Shown: positions 43,532 to 51,839 of the stretch, one piece after another | How the letters are laid out: every line of letters begins with the position of its first letter | Numbering within the stretch: the first letter of the stretch is position 1 | Assembly (NCBI RefSeq): GCF_004296335.1 | Contig: NZ_SGIU01000001.1 | Location: 1,279,290-1,343,289 of the forward strand | Reading direction: 5' to 3' | DNA length: 64,000 nt | Source: Flagellimonas allohymeniacidonis | GTDB lineage: Bacteria; Bacteroidota; Bacteroidia; Flavobacteriales; Flavobacteriaceae | Made by a program: the position numbers and the translations under genes | Notes under the pieces: model-generated | Database searches by the model: none | The model's input: only the letters and a program-made list of their open reading frames with translations | What the model was told of the DNA's origin: nothing

Positions 43532-43563
43532 TTGAGGTATTGAAATGAATTGCTTTAAATTTG
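43532..43563 (+). promoter_or_regulatory. Promoter directly before a lipoprotein gene (leaderless start likely)
   Basis: TTG (43532-43534), 21 bases, then TAAATTTG (43556-43563). Only four bases separate the -7 element from the ATG at 43568. Confidence 0.6.
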
Positions 43564-43567
43564 GGGC

Positions 43568-44092
43568 ATGAGAAAATTTTTCCTACTCCTTTGCTCCCTA
43601 GGCATCGCAATTTCATGCAGTGATGGTGACCTACAAATTGAAGTAATTGATTTTAATGACATCACACCACAATCCTGCTCAAGTGCCGATCCAGCTTCCA
43701 GCAACATCCTTTTTAAGATAAACGATACCGAGGCCCTGATTTTGAATCTCCAAAGCGGTGTTTTGAACAATGGCGTGGTAGGTGAAACGGTTACAACCGA
43801 AAGTGAGGTTCCAGGTGGATCCACCCTAACGTTTCGTGTTTTTTCAGGTGGGGTCACAAGCAATTACTTCTGCGACGCTATTCCACCGGCCACCCCAACG
43901 GTTATTGAAGAAATCAATGCCACGGATGGCAGCATCTTAATTGAAACGGTCATAGATGCTGATACAACAAATTTCGTTCACACCATTCGACTTAGTGAGA
44001 TAACCTTTGTGAACGCAGGCGGCGAACGAATCACCAATTTGACCATTGATGAATTCGGCGAGGTAACTACTACAATTCCTGTTGCAAATTAG
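43568..44092 (+). CDS. Hypothetical lipoprotein
   Basis: The protein of 174 residues has a lipoprotein signal (FLLLCSLGIAISCSDGDL, cysteine at residue 17). The mature part contains two further cysteines (TPQSCSSADPASSN and SNYFCDAIPP) and several short beta-prone runs, with TVIEEINATDGSILIETVID and FVHTIRLSEITFVNAGGERI near the end. The sequence is acidic and threonine-rich, as common in surface lipoproteins of this phylum. I do not recognise a characterised domain. It is a single-gene unit with its own promoter, and its stop overlaps that of the convergent Smr gene by four bases. Confidence 0.78.
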   Translation: MRKFFLLLCSLGIAISCSDGDLQIEVIDFNDITPQSCSSADPASSNILFKINDTEALILNLQSGVLNNGVVGETVTTESEVPGGSTLTFRVFSGGVTSNYFCDAIPPATPTVIEEINATDGSILIETVIDADTTNFVHTIRLSEITFVNAGGERITNLTIDEFGEVTTTIPVAN

Positions 44093-44628
44093 TTGTTTTG
44101 ATAGATGTACACCTCAGTGGCACCCATGCCATATTTTTGATATTCCGCATCGTAGTATTTGAGGTTGTCATACTTTTTAAATAGGTAGCGTAGCTCCTCT
44201 TTGAGCACTCCCTCACCTACCCCATGTATAAAAACCACCTTTTGAATTCGCTTGGCAATGGCAAAATCCAGCCTTCTTTTGGCAGTTTCCAGTTGAACAT
44301 TGAGGATATCAAAATTGCTCATTCCCTTGGTTGATTTTACCAATTGATGGACATGGAGGTCCACTTCCATTTTGGGGATGTTTCGCTCTTTTGGTTTTGG
44401 TGTTTTTTTTGGTTTTTTGGCTGGAGCATCTTTTTGCGACTTGATTTGGGCGGCCTCATAATTGGTGACCCTAATTTCACCTTGGGCCGGTATCAATTCA
44501 GATACTGCATACTGTAATGAAAATCCATCTTCCATGGATATGGTTACTACGGGTCCTTCAATTTTTAGGACCTTTCCCCGAATGGACTCGTCCAATACCT
44601 CAACCCAATCCCCTTCTTGAAAGCCCAT
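44089..44628 (-). CDS. Smr domain protein (MutS2 C-terminal-like)
   Basis: The protein of 179 residues has an N-terminal small beta domain (GDWVEVLDESIRGKVLKIEG), a basic Lys/Pro linker (APAKKPKKTPKPKERNIPK) and a C-terminal Smr domain with MEVDLHVHQLVKSTKGMSN (the DLHVH motif) and VFIHGVGEGVLKEELRYLF (the HGxGxG motif). Smr domains are nicking nucleases in MutS2 and stand-alone proteins; in some cases they act on RNA or ribosomes. There is no MutS-type ATPase here. The ATG at 44628 is chosen because the first 40 codons of the longer frame do not resemble the family and a promoter lies at 44670-44696. Confidence 0.87.
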   Translation of the reverse strand: MGFQEGDWVEVLDESIRGKVLKIEGPVVTISMEDGFSLQYAVSELIPAQGEIRVTNYEAAQIKSQKDAPAKKPKKTPKPKERNIPKMEVDLHVHQLVKSTKGMSNFDILNVQLETAKRRLDFAIAKRIQKVVFIHGVGEGVLKEELRYLFKKYDNLKYYDAEYQKYGMGATEVYIYQNN

Positions 44629-44669
44629 GAACAACGGAATTAATTTTTTGAAAATTTTAACAGTAACTG

Positions 44670-44696
44670 CAAAAATAATAGTAATTTTCTGGGCAA
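44670..44696 (-). promoter_or_regulatory. Promoter of the Smr gene
   Basis: On the minus strand TTG (44696-44694), 16 bases, then TATTTTTG (44677-44670). The leader to 44628 would be about 35 bases. Confidence 0.5.
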
Positions 44697-44715
44697 TTAT
44701 GTATCCATTGAATAC

Positions 44716-45027
44716 ATGTTTTTGAATAGCCTGGCCATAAACGCACAAAACTTCATGTTACCCTGCTTAAACAAGCAATTGTTTGGGTTGGATTGCCCTG
44801 GTTGTGGCTTGCAACGATCTCTATACTTTCTATTACATGGGGAATTTATGGCCGCCTTTAAAATGTATCCTGCAATCTATCCTATGATATTGCTTTTGTT
44901 TTTTTTGGGATCCAGCATATTTGTAAAATTCAGATTTGCTGGAATCATCAAATGGTCATTGATTTCGCTTACAGTAGGAACCATATTGGTCAGCTATTTT
45001 ATCAAAATGAATAACCTTTTCAATTAA
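44716..45027 (+). CDS. DUF2752 membrane protein
   Basis: This small membrane protein of up to 103 residues has the DUF2752 hallmark LFGLDCPGCGLQRSLYFLLH, with a CPxCG pair that could bind metal, followed by two membrane helices (MYPAIYPMILLLFFLG and WSLISLTVGTILVSYF). The family has no established function. The start may instead be the ATG at 44755 (MLPCLNKQLFG), as the first 13 residues are not typical. It is followed after 11 bases by two CCC-motif membrane protein genes, forming a cluster of three small cysteine-containing membrane proteins. Confidence 0.82.
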   Translation: MFLNSLAINAQNFMLPCLNKQLFGLDCPGCGLQRSLYFLLHGEFMAAFKMYPAIYPMILLLFFLGSSIFVKFRFAGIIKWSLISLTVGTILVSYFIKMNNLFN

Positions 45028-45038
45028 AATCAATATTT

Positions 45039-45365
45039 ATGGAACAACAAAAACTCCCGAATTCGACCCTGATCTTGGTCTTTGGCATTATCTCAATTGT
45101 AACCTGTTGTTGTTACGGGGTACTGGGCCTTATTTTCGGAATCATCGCATTGGTTTTGGCCAATAAGGCAATTAAGCTCTATGCCGAAAATCCTGAAATG
45201 TATGATGGGATCAAAAATGTAAAGACAGGTCGGGTTCTGGCAATCATAGGGATTATCTTAAATGTGATTTACCTGTTAATGTCCATTTGGGCTATTTCGA
45301 CCTTTGGATGGGACTCGTTACAGGATCCAGAAAAAATGCAAGAAATATTAGAACAATACCAATAA
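45039..45365 (+). CDS. CCC-motif small membrane protein (first copy)
   Basis: The protein of 108 residues has two predicted helices. The first contains ISIVTCCCYGVLGLIFGIIA, the triple cysteine that gives the family its name; between the helices lies KLYAENPEMYDGIKNVKTGR, and the second is VLAIIGIILNVIYLLMSIWA. The general plan (two helices, conserved glycine-rich first helix, then a short loop with a GR) resembles DUF4190-type proteins. The role of the cysteines (metal, lipidation or redox) is unknown. A paralogue follows after four bases. Confidence 0.8.
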   Translation: MEQQKLPNSTLILVFGIISIVTCCCYGVLGLIFGIIALVLANKAIKLYAENPEMYDGIKNVKTGRVLAIIGIILNVIYLLMSIWAISTFGWDSLQDPEKMQEILEQYQ

Positions 45366-45369
45366 AACT

Positions 45370-45684
45370 ATGAACCAACAACCCTTACCGGGTGCAAGCA
45401 CAGTACTGACAATGGGTATTCTTTCCATTGTTGGTACTTTGATTTGTTGCGGACCCTTCGGAGCTATTTTTAGCATCATCGCTTTAGTAAAGGCAAAAAC
45501 CGCCAATCAATTGTACCAAGAAAATCCAGAGGGATATTCAGATTATAGCAACATAAAGACCGGAAGGATATTGGCGTACATTGGTTTGGGCCTATCCCTG
45601 GTGTACTTGCTACTTTTTATACTCTATTTTGGATTTATTGTTGCGATGATATCTTCGGGAGGAGACTGGAGCGGAAGTTACTAA
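45370..45684 (+). CDS. CCC-motif-related small membrane protein (second copy)
   Basis: This paralogue of the preceding protein has 104 residues. The first helix reads [20 protein letters not shown], with two cysteines instead of three and a proline, then [20 protein letters not shown], matching the loop of the first copy, and the second helix [20 protein letters not shown]. The tail is short ([10 protein letters not shown]). The similarity across loop and helices points to tandem duplication. Its stop overlaps the recQ stop by four bases in convergent orientation. Confidence 0.78.
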   Translation: MNQQPLPGASTVLTMGILSIVGTLICCGPFGAIFSIIALVKAKTANQLYQENPEGYSDYSNIKTGRILAYIGLGLSLVYLLLFILYFGFIVAMISSGGDWSGSY

Positions 45685-47888
45685 TTGGCCACTTCGCTGA
45701 TGAATTTTAGACGATACAGACGTAGTTCTTCATCTTCGTAATCCCCTTCAAACTCATCAATGGCTTGGGAAATGGAATCGGATTCGGCTTCCAAGAAATA
45801 CTCATGTATTTCATCTTGCTGATCCTCATCCAGAATCTCATCAATCCAATAAGCAATGTTCAGCTTGGTACCACTGAACACAATTTGCTCCATTTCTTTG
45901 ATGAGAGCTGGCAATTCCAAACCTTTGGCAGAAGCAATATCATCCAAGGGTAGTTTTCGGTCAACATTTTGAATGATGTAAAGCTTTAGTCCTGAATTGG
46001 CCCCTGTACTTTTCACAACAAGGTCGTCAGGGCGTATTACGTCGTTTTCTTCCACATAGTTTGTAATGAGCTGAACAAAGGGTTTTCCGTATTTTTTGGC
46101 CTTCCCTTCACCCACTCCGTGGATATTCAACAATTCTTGTATGGAAATAGGATATTTTAAGGCCATATCTTCAAGAGAAGGATCCTGAAAGACCACAAAC
46201 GGAGGGACTTCCATTTTTTTGGCCTCCTTTTTTCGCAAATCCCGCAGTAGTTTTAACAAATTCTCATCAGCGGCCCCGCCAGAGGACTTCCCAGCTGTCA
46301 CAATACCTTCATTGGATTCCTGACTGTACACATGATCTTTTGTCATCATAAAAGAGGTGGGATTTTCCAAAAAGTCCTTTCCCATCCCCGTTACATGTAA
46401 AATACCATATTGCTCTATTTCTTTTTTGAGCAGTCCCGCTACCAAAACCTGTCTCGTCAATGCCATCCAAAAGGCTTCGTCCTTTTCTGAACCAATACCA
46501 AAAAAGTCCTTCTCGTTGGTCTTATGTGAGGATATCATGGCGTTTGTTTTGCCTACAAGTACTTTTACGATTTCCTTGGTCTTGAATTTCTCGTTGGTAT
46601 CCCTTACCACGGTCAAAAGCTTGATCACTTCTTCTTGAGCTTCCTCTTGAGGTTTAGGGTTTCTGGCGTTATCATCCATATCGGCTCCCTCCCCGTTCAT
46701 AGAGTCAAACTCCTCCCCGAAATAATGAAGGATAAACTTTCTTCTCGACATGGAGGTCTCAGCATAAGCGACTATTTCTTGAAGAAGGGCGTTTCCAATC
46801 TCTTGTTCCGCCACCGGCTTGCCGGACATGAATTTTTCCAATTTTTCAACATCCTTGTACGAATAAAAGGCCAAGCAATGACCTTCTCCACCATCTCTAC
46901 CAGCCCTACCAGTTTCCTGATAATAACTTTCAATACTTTTCGGAATGTCGTGATGAATTACAAACCGAACATCGGGTTTGTCGATTCCCATCCCAAAGGC
47001 AATGGTGGCCACAACCACATCAACCTCTTCCATCAAAAACATGTCTTGATACTTTGATCGTGTTTTGGCATCGAATCCTGCATGATAGGGAACGGCACTT
47101 ATGCCGTTCACCTGTAATACCTGAGCCAACTCCTCCACCCTTTTCCGGCTCAAACAATAGATAATGCCAGATTTTCCCTGATTCTGTTTTACAAATCGGA
47201 TGATATCCGCATCTACGTTCTGGGTTTTTGGGCGGACCTCATAAAACAGATTAGGTCTGTTAAAAGATGCCTTAAAAACTTTGGCATCGGTCATTCCCAA
47301 ATTTTTGATGATATCTTCTTGTACTTTGGGTGTAGCAGTGGCTGTTAAGCCTATAATCGGTATATCATCGCCCAAACGACCGATGATACTTTTCAAATTG
47401 CGATATTCCGGTCGAAAGTCATGTCCCCATTCTGAAATACAGTGGGCTTCATCCACAGCTACAAAAGAAAGTGGCACGGAGCTCAAGAACTCAACATTTT
47501 CTTCTTTGGTCAAGGATTCTGGGGCTACATACAAAAGCTTGGTAATCCCATTGCTAATGTCTTCCTTAACCTGTTTTACTTCCGTTTTGGTAAGTGATGA
47601 ATTGAGTACATGCGCTATGCCGTGTTGGTCGGATACCCCTCTTATGGCATCCACTTGATTCTTCATCAAGGCTATGAGCGGTGAAACGACAATTGCCGTA
47701 CCCTCTTTCATAATGGCCGGAAGTTGGTAACATAACGACTTTCCACCACCGGTGGGCATTATTACAAAGGTGTCGTTGTCATGTATTATGTTTTCAATGA
47801 CACTTTCCTGTAGCCCCTTGAACTGCGAAAATCCAAAGTATTTTTTAAGGGAGGCGCGCAAATCGGTGTTCGTAAGACCCGTTTCCAT
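45681..47888 (-). CDS. recQ: ATP-dependent DNA helicase RecQ
   Basis: RecQ unwinds 3'-5' on forked or recombining DNA. The 735-residue protein has all SF2 helicase motifs: [16 protein letters not shown] (Walker A), [18 protein letters not shown] (Walker B and aromatic-rich loop), [14 protein letters not shown], and the [20 protein letters not shown] arginine-finger motif. The RQC region and a C-terminal HRDC domain ([20 protein letters not shown]) follow. The zinc-binding part differs: residues about 375-405 read [20 protein letters not shown] then GADMDDN, where the usual form has four cysteines (CRRxxLLxYFGE...CGNCDNC). A further acidic C-terminal extension of about 80 residues is present. 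Confidence 0.95.
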   Translation of the reverse strand: METGLTNTDLRASLKKYFGFSQFKGLQESVIENIIHDNDTFVIMPTGGGKSLCYQLPAIMKEGTAIVVSPLIALMKNQVDAIRGVSDQHGIAHVLNSSLTKTEVKQVKEDISNGITKLLYVAPESLTKEENVEFLSSVPLSFVAVDEAHCISEWGHDFRPEYRNLKSIIGRLGDDIPIIGLTATATPKVQEDIIKNLGMTDAKVFKASFNRPNLFYEVRPKTQNVDADIIRFVKQNQGKSGIIYCLSRKRVEELAQVLQVNGISAVPYHAGFDAKTRSKYQDMFLMEEVDVVVATIAFGMGIDKPDVRFVIHHDIPKSIESYYQETGRAGRDGGEGHCLAFYSYKDVEKLEKFMSGKPVAEQEIGNALLQEIVAYAETSMSRRKFILHYFGEEFDSMNGEGADMDDNARNPKPQEEAQEEVIKLLTVVRDTNEKFKTKEIVKVLVGKTNAMISSHKTNEKDFFGIGSEKDEAFWMALTRQVLVAGLLKKEIEQYGILHVTGMGKDFLENPTSFMMTKDHVYSQESNEGIVTAGKSSGGAADENLLKLLRDLRKKEAKKMEVPPFVVFQDPSLEDMALKYPISIQELLNIHGVGEGKAKKYGKPFVQLITNYVEENDVIRPDDLVVKSTGANSGLKLYIIQNVDRKLPLDDIASAKGLELPALIKEMEQIVFSGTKLNIAYWIDEILDEDQQDEIHEYFLEAESDSISQAIDEFEGDYEDEELRLYRLKFISEVAN

Positions 47889-48009
47889 ATTTCAATTTAA
47901 GTCAAATCAACCTTTAGTGGGAAGATTACCAATGTTTTTATCTGAATTTAATTAATGAGGCGCTCGCAATCGGTGATGCACAAATAGTTTCGGTAAAAGA
48001 TAGTTTGTT

Positions 48010-48017
48010 TAGTTTTG
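48010..48017 (+). promoter_or_regulatory. Possible -7 element upstream of kdsD
   Basis: TAGTTTTG matches TAnnTTTG and lies about 57 bases before the TTG start. The upstream TTG element is not clear. Confidence 0.35.
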
Positions 48018-48033
48018 TAATCTTAAATATAAG

Positions 48034-48050
48034 ATATTCTTTTAGAATAT
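48034..48050. repeat. Inverted repeat in the kdsD leader
   Basis: ATATTC-TTTTA-GAATAT is a perfect 6-bp inverted repeat around five bases, between the possible promoter and the start of kdsD. It could be an operator or a weak hairpin; AT content is high enough that chance is possible. Confidence 0.4.
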
Positions 48051-48073
48051 AATTCGATAATCCCTTTATTACC

Positions 48074-49039
48074 TTGAGCGACAATACGTCTATTCTATCC
48101 ATAGCTAAAAGAACCTTAGAAACTGAAAGCAAGGCCATTGCCAATTTGGTCAACCTTTTGGACGAGGAATTTGCAGAAGCCGTTCAGTATATTTTGAATT
48201 GCCATGGAAGGGTTGTGGTATCTGGAGTGGGCAAAAGCGCCATTATTGCTTCAAAAATAGTGGCTACCCTCAACTCAACAGGAACACCCGCCATTTTCAT
48301 GCATGCAGCTGACGCCATTCACGGTGACCTTGGAACGGTTCAGGAAAATGATGTGGTGGTCTGCATATCCAAAAGTGGAAACACTCCAGAAATCAAAGCG
48401 TTGATTCCATTGATCAAGCTTGCTAAAAATAAGCTCATCGGCATTACAGGAAACCTGAATTCCGTATTGGCGAAACAGGCCGACTTTACCTTGAATACCT
48501 ACGTTGACAAAGAAGCTTGTCCCAACAATTTGGCCCCTACCACAAGTACTGCGGCACAACTGGCCATTGGCGATGCATTGGCTATCTGTCTTTTAGAGTT
48601 AAGAGGCTTCAGTAGTTCTGATTTTGCCAAGTTCCACCCCGGTGGTGCCTTGGGCAAAAAACTGTATTTAAGGGTTTCGGACATTGTGGCCTTGAACCAA
48701 AAACCAAAAGTGAACATCGATTCAAGCGTAAAACAGGTCATCGTTGAAATTTCAGAAAAGATGTTGGGCGTTACAGCGGTTATAGAAAACGAAAAAGTAG
48801 TGGGTGTGGTCACCGATGGTGATATTAGGAGAATGTTGAACAAATACGACAACATTAATGGACTCACAGCAGGTGATATTATGACCCGAAACCCAAAATC
48901 GGTCAAGGCGGACACTTTGGCCGTAAAGGCGCTGGAACAACTTCAAGATAATGGCATATCCCAACTTCTGGCCTTCGATGGGGAAGAGTATGCTGGGGTG
49001 GTTCACATTCATAATCTTATAAACGAAGGAATTTTATAA
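48074..49039 (+). CDS. kdsD: Arabinose-5-phosphate isomerase (KpsF/GutQ family)
   Basis: The enzyme converts ribulose 5-phosphate to arabinose 5-phosphate, the precursor of KDO in LPS. The 321-residue protein has a sugar isomerase domain (RVVVSGVGKSAIIASKIVAT, HAADAIHGDLGTVQENDVVV, CISKSGNTPEIKALIPLIK) and two CBS domains (VVGVVTDGDIRRMLNKYDN and AGDIMTRNPKSVKADTLAVK). The start is a TTG at 48074; no ATG precedes the conserved region. Its stop overlaps the tatC start by one base (TAATG). Location near lptB fits LPS biosynthesis and export. Confidence 0.9.
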   Translation: MSDNTSILSIAKRTLETESKAIANLVNLLDEEFAEAVQYILNCHGRVVVSGVGKSAIIASKIVATLNSTGTPAIFMHAADAIHGDLGTVQENDVVVCISKSGNTPEIKALIPLIKLAKNKLIGITGNLNSVLAKQADFTLNTYVDKEACPNNLAPTTSTAAQLAIGDALAICLLELRGFSSSDFAKFHPGGALGKKLYLRVSDIVALNQKPKVNIDSSVKQVIVEISEKMLGVTAVIENEKVVGVVTDGDIRRMLNKYDNINGLTAGDIMTRNPKSVKADTLAVKALEQLQDNGISQLLAFDGEEYAGVVHIHNLINEGIL

Positions 49040-49857
49040 TGGCAGAGACTGCTCAAGACCCCGATGAAATGTCCTTTTTAGACCATTTGGAGGAACTCCG
49101 TTGGCATTTAATACGGTCGACCATTGCTATTGTGGTTGTAGCTTGTGGGGCCTTTGTGATGAAGGATTTCATATTTGACACCGTCATTTTCGGACCCAAA
49201 AAGATGGACTTTCCCACCTATCAGTTTTTTTGTAGGATTGCCACATTTTTCGGAATTGACTCTGAATTTTGTTCAGACTCCCTTCCCTTTACCATACAGA
49301 ACCGAACCATGGCCGGTCAGTTTTCTGCACATATTTGGACTTCCATTTGGGCGGGCTTCATTATTGCTTTTCCATACGTTTTGTTCGAGCTGTGGCGTTT
49401 TATTAGCCCTGGACTTCATGAGAACGAACGAAAACACTCCCGCGGGTTTATTTTGGTTGCTTCATTCCTGTTCTTTTTAGGGGTTCTTTTCGGATACTAT
49501 GTGGTCGCTCCACTCTCCATTAATTTTTTGGGCACCTATCAGGTAAGCAAGGAAGTCTTGAATGAGATTGACATCGGCTCCTTTATCGCAACGGTTCGGG
49601 CATCGGTGATTGCCTGCGGTATTATGTTTGAACTTCCAATTTTGATTTACTTTCTCACCAAAGTTGGACTAGTCACCCCTACAATATTGAAAAAATATAG
49701 AAAGATCGCCTTGGTACTGGTATTGGTGCTTTCTGCCATAATCACTCCTCCCGATGTGGCCAGCCAAATTGTGGTGGCTGTACCTGTACTTATTTTGTAT
49801 CAAATCAGCATTTATATTTCGAAGGTTGTATTGAAAAAAGAGGCCAAAAAAGCATAG
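49039..49857 (+). CDS. tatC: Twin-arginine translocase subunit TatC
   Basis: TatC is the receptor for twin-arginine signal peptides in the Tat export pathway of folded proteins. The protein of 272 residues has six membrane helices. The N-terminal DEMSFLDHLEELRWHLIRST is the conserved first segment, and FELWRFISPGLHENERKHS carries the signature FxxxPGL. A loop of about 40 residues with two cysteines (FFCRIATFFGIDSEFCSDS) before helix 2 is long compared with E. coli TatC, as I know from other Bacteroidota. TatA is not in the window. An AhpD-like gene follows after four bases. Confidence 0.96.
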   Translation: MAETAQDPDEMSFLDHLEELRWHLIRSTIAIVVVACGAFVMKDFIFDTVIFGPKKMDFPTYQFFCRIATFFGIDSEFCSDSLPFTIQNRTMAGQFSAHIWTSIWAGFIIAFPYVLFELWRFISPGLHENERKHSRGFILVASFLFFLGVLFGYYVVAPLSINFLGTYQVSKEVLNEIDIGSFIATVRASVIACGIMFELPILIYFLTKVGLVTPTILKKYRKIALVLVLVLSAIITPPDVASQIVVAVPVLILYQISIYISKVVLKKEAKKA

Positions 49858-49861
49858 AGAC

Positions 49862-50212
49862 ATGTCAAATCAAGTAGAAGAATTCAATGCCTATCGTTCC
49901 AAAATGAACGAAAAGTTGCTAGCGGAAAACAATAAGCTCATCAAACGAATTTTCAATTTGGACACCAACGCTTATATGGCCGGTGTGCTCGATGTGAAGA
50001 CGAAGGAGCTTCTTGGCCTGGTCGCTTCCGCGGTTTTACGCTGCGATGACTGTGTAAAATACCATTTGGAGAGTGCAAAAAGTGCCGGGGCACAAAAAGA
50101 GGAAGTTATGGAAACCCTTGGTATAGCCACTTTGGTGGGCGGCACTATTGTAGTACCCCATTTGAGAAGAGCTTATGAATTTTGGGAAGCTTTGGAAGAA
50201 CAGGACTCCTAA
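49862..50212 (+). CDS. Carboxymuconolactone decarboxylase (AhpD-like) family protein
   Basis: This small, all-helical protein of 116 residues has the redox motif LRCDDCVKYHLESAKSAGAQ, a CxxC followed by histidine as in AhpD-type peroxiredoxin partners, and a conserved KEEVMETLGIATLVGGTIVV. The CxxCxxxH arrangement suggests peroxidase or thiol-disulfide activity; a true decarboxylase function is unlikely. It follows tatC by four bases, a neighbourhood I recall from other flavobacteria, so a link to export or to LPS genes is possible but unproven. Confidence 0.87.
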   Translation: MSNQVEEFNAYRSKMNEKLLAENNKLIKRIFNLDTNAYMAGVLDVKTKELLGLVASAVLRCDDCVKYHLESAKSAGAQKEEVMETLGIATLVGGTIVVPHLRRAYEFWEALEEQDS

Positions 50213-50268
50213 TTTGTTCACAAAATCTTCCACTTGAACACGAATATGAGTAGTTTTAGCCCGTTTAT

Positions 50269-51009
50269 ATGAAGCTAAGAGCAGAAAATATCATGAAGGC
50301 CTATAGAGGCCGGAAAGTTGTAAAAGGCATTAGCCTTGAAGTGAACCAAGGAGAAATTGTTGGTTTATTAGGACCCAATGGGGCTGGTAAGACAACTTCC
50401 TTTTACATGATTGTTGGCCTCATCAAACCCAATGGCGGTAAAATCTTCCTGGACGATATGGAAATTACAGATTTTCCTATGTACCGTCGAGCTCAAAATG
50501 GTATCGGTTATCTGGCTCAAGAAGCATCTGTTTTTAGAAAACTTAGTATTGAGAAAAACATCCTGAGCGTACTACAGCTTACCAAGTTGAGTAAGAAAGA
50601 ACAGCATATGAAAATGGAGTCCCTCATTGATGAGTTTGGATTGGGCCATATTCGGAAAAATCGGGGGGATTTGCTTTCCGGTGGGGAACGAAGACGCACC
50701 GAAATTGCCCGGGCACTCGCAACCGACCCTAAATTTATCTTGTTGGATGAGCCCTTCGCAGGTGTTGACCCTGTGGCCGTGGAGGATATTCAGCGTATTG
50801 TTGCCCAGTTGAAAAACAAGAATATTGGCATCTTGATTACGGACCACAATGTTCAAGAGACTTTGGCCATCACGGAACGATCTTATTTAATGTTTGAGGG
50901 AGGTATACTTAAAGCAGGGATTCCTGAAGATTTGGCCCAGGATGAAATGGTTCGTAAAGTATATTTGGGACAAAACTTTGAGCTCCGCAAAAAGAAGCTT
51001 AATTTTTAG
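50269..51009 (+). CDS. lptB: LPS export ABC transporter ATP-binding protein LptB
   Basis: LptB powers extraction of LPS from the inner membrane through LptFG. The 246-residue protein has the full ABC motif set: LLGPNGAGKTTSFYMIVGL (Walker A), YLAQEASVFRKLSIEKN (Q loop, specific for LptB), DLLSGGERRRTEIARALATD (signature), KFILLDEPFAGVDPVAVED (Walker B) and ITDHNVQETL (H loop). It belongs with kdsD upstream and the OstA-like gene elsewhere in the window. Its stop overlaps the stop of the convergent phosphatidyltransferase gene by four bases. Confidence 0.96.
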   Translation: MKLRAENIMKAYRGRKVVKGISLEVNQGEIVGLLGPNGAGKTTSFYMIVGLIKPNGGKIFLDDMEITDFPMYRRAQNGIGYLAQEASVFRKLSIEKNILSVLQLTKLSKKEQHMKMESLIDEFGLGHIRKNRGDLLSGGERRRTEIARALATDPKFILLDEPFAGVDPVAVEDIQRIVAQLKNKNIGILITDHNVQETLAITERSYLMFEGGILKAGIPEDLAQDEMVRKVYLGQNFELRKKKLNF

Positions 51010-51740
51010 GAAATGTCCGGAGTACTTTTCTGCATAAAAGACATCAGCACATACATCAAGACAATTATTGGTATCGCCAAAAACCTGATTGTCAACAACA
51101 ACACCAAACTTCCAATCAAGAATAGATAACGAACTGCATTATCCTTGAAACTCCAATTTTCAAATTTCAAGGCAAAAAGCCGCAACTTGGAATTCAGCAA
51201 AAAAGTACTCACCAAGGTCATTCCCATCAAGAACCATGGATTAAGGATAAGGCCGTTCAATGCATCATTGTTGTGATGAAGCAGAATCAAAGGGAGCGAA
51301 ATAATAAGTAGGGCATTGGCTGGTGTAGGCAACCCTATAAAAGAAGTCACTTGGTTTTCATCCACATTAAAGTTGGCCAACCGATAGGCCGAGGCCAAGG
51401 TTATCAGAAATCCAAAAAAGGGTAGAAAGCTTAAGTTTGACTCTGTCTCAAGAAATCCATGCCCCCAACCTCCGGTTTGGGACATATTCAACAACTGAAA
51501 CATGATCACTCCCGGTACCAATCCACTCGTGACCATATCCGCCAAAGAATCCAATTGAACGCCTATTTCGCTCTGAACCTTCAAAACACGGGCGGCAAGG
51601 CCATCCAAAAAATCAAAGAAAATTCCCAGAAAAACAAAAATTGCTGCTATCTCCAAGCGGTTCATCACCGCAAAAACCACCGCAATACAACCGCAGAAAA
51701 GATTAAGTAAGGTTATAAAATTGGGGATATGCTGTTTCAT
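51006..51740 (-). CDS. pssA: CDP-alcohol phosphatidyltransferase, probable phosphatidylserine synthase
   Basis: This membrane enzyme of 244 residues has about seven helices and the CDP-alcohol phosphotransferase signature FFDFLDGLAARVLKVQSEIG followed by VQLDSLADM, i.e. D-x2-D-G-x2-A-R-x8-G-x3-D-x3-D with all residues kept. The N-terminal KQHIPNFITLLNLFCGCIAV and the size fit CDP-diacylglycerol-serine O-phosphatidyltransferase, which makes phosphatidylserine for phosphatidylethanolamine. The choice of serine as acceptor is by family likeness. It is a single-gene unit. Confidence 0.88.
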   Translation of the reverse strand: MKQHIPNFITLLNLFCGCIAVVFAVMNRLEIAAIFVFLGIFFDFLDGLAARVLKVQSEIGVQLDSLADMVTSGLVPGVIMFQLLNMSQTGGWGHGFLETESNLSFLPFFGFLITLASAYRLANFNVDENQVTSFIGLPTPANALLIISLPLILLHHNNDALNGLILNPWFLMGMTLVSTFLLNSKLRLFALKFENWSFKDNAVRYLFLIGSLVLLLTIRFLAIPIIVLMYVLMSFMQKSTPDIS

Positions 51741-51839
51741 GGTTAGGCTTTTTGTAAAAATAGGGCAAAAAAGAAAGAGTCCGAATATTTGCTTTTAGGT
51801 GTTTGATTTATTCTGATATTTGTTGGATCATTCAAGTCT

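Noticed and set aside
44699..44717. Inverted repeat ATGTAT-CCATTGA-ATACAT at the start of the DUF2752 gene as an operator
   Set aside because: Arms are short and AT-rich, and one overlaps a possible start codon; chance cannot be excluded.
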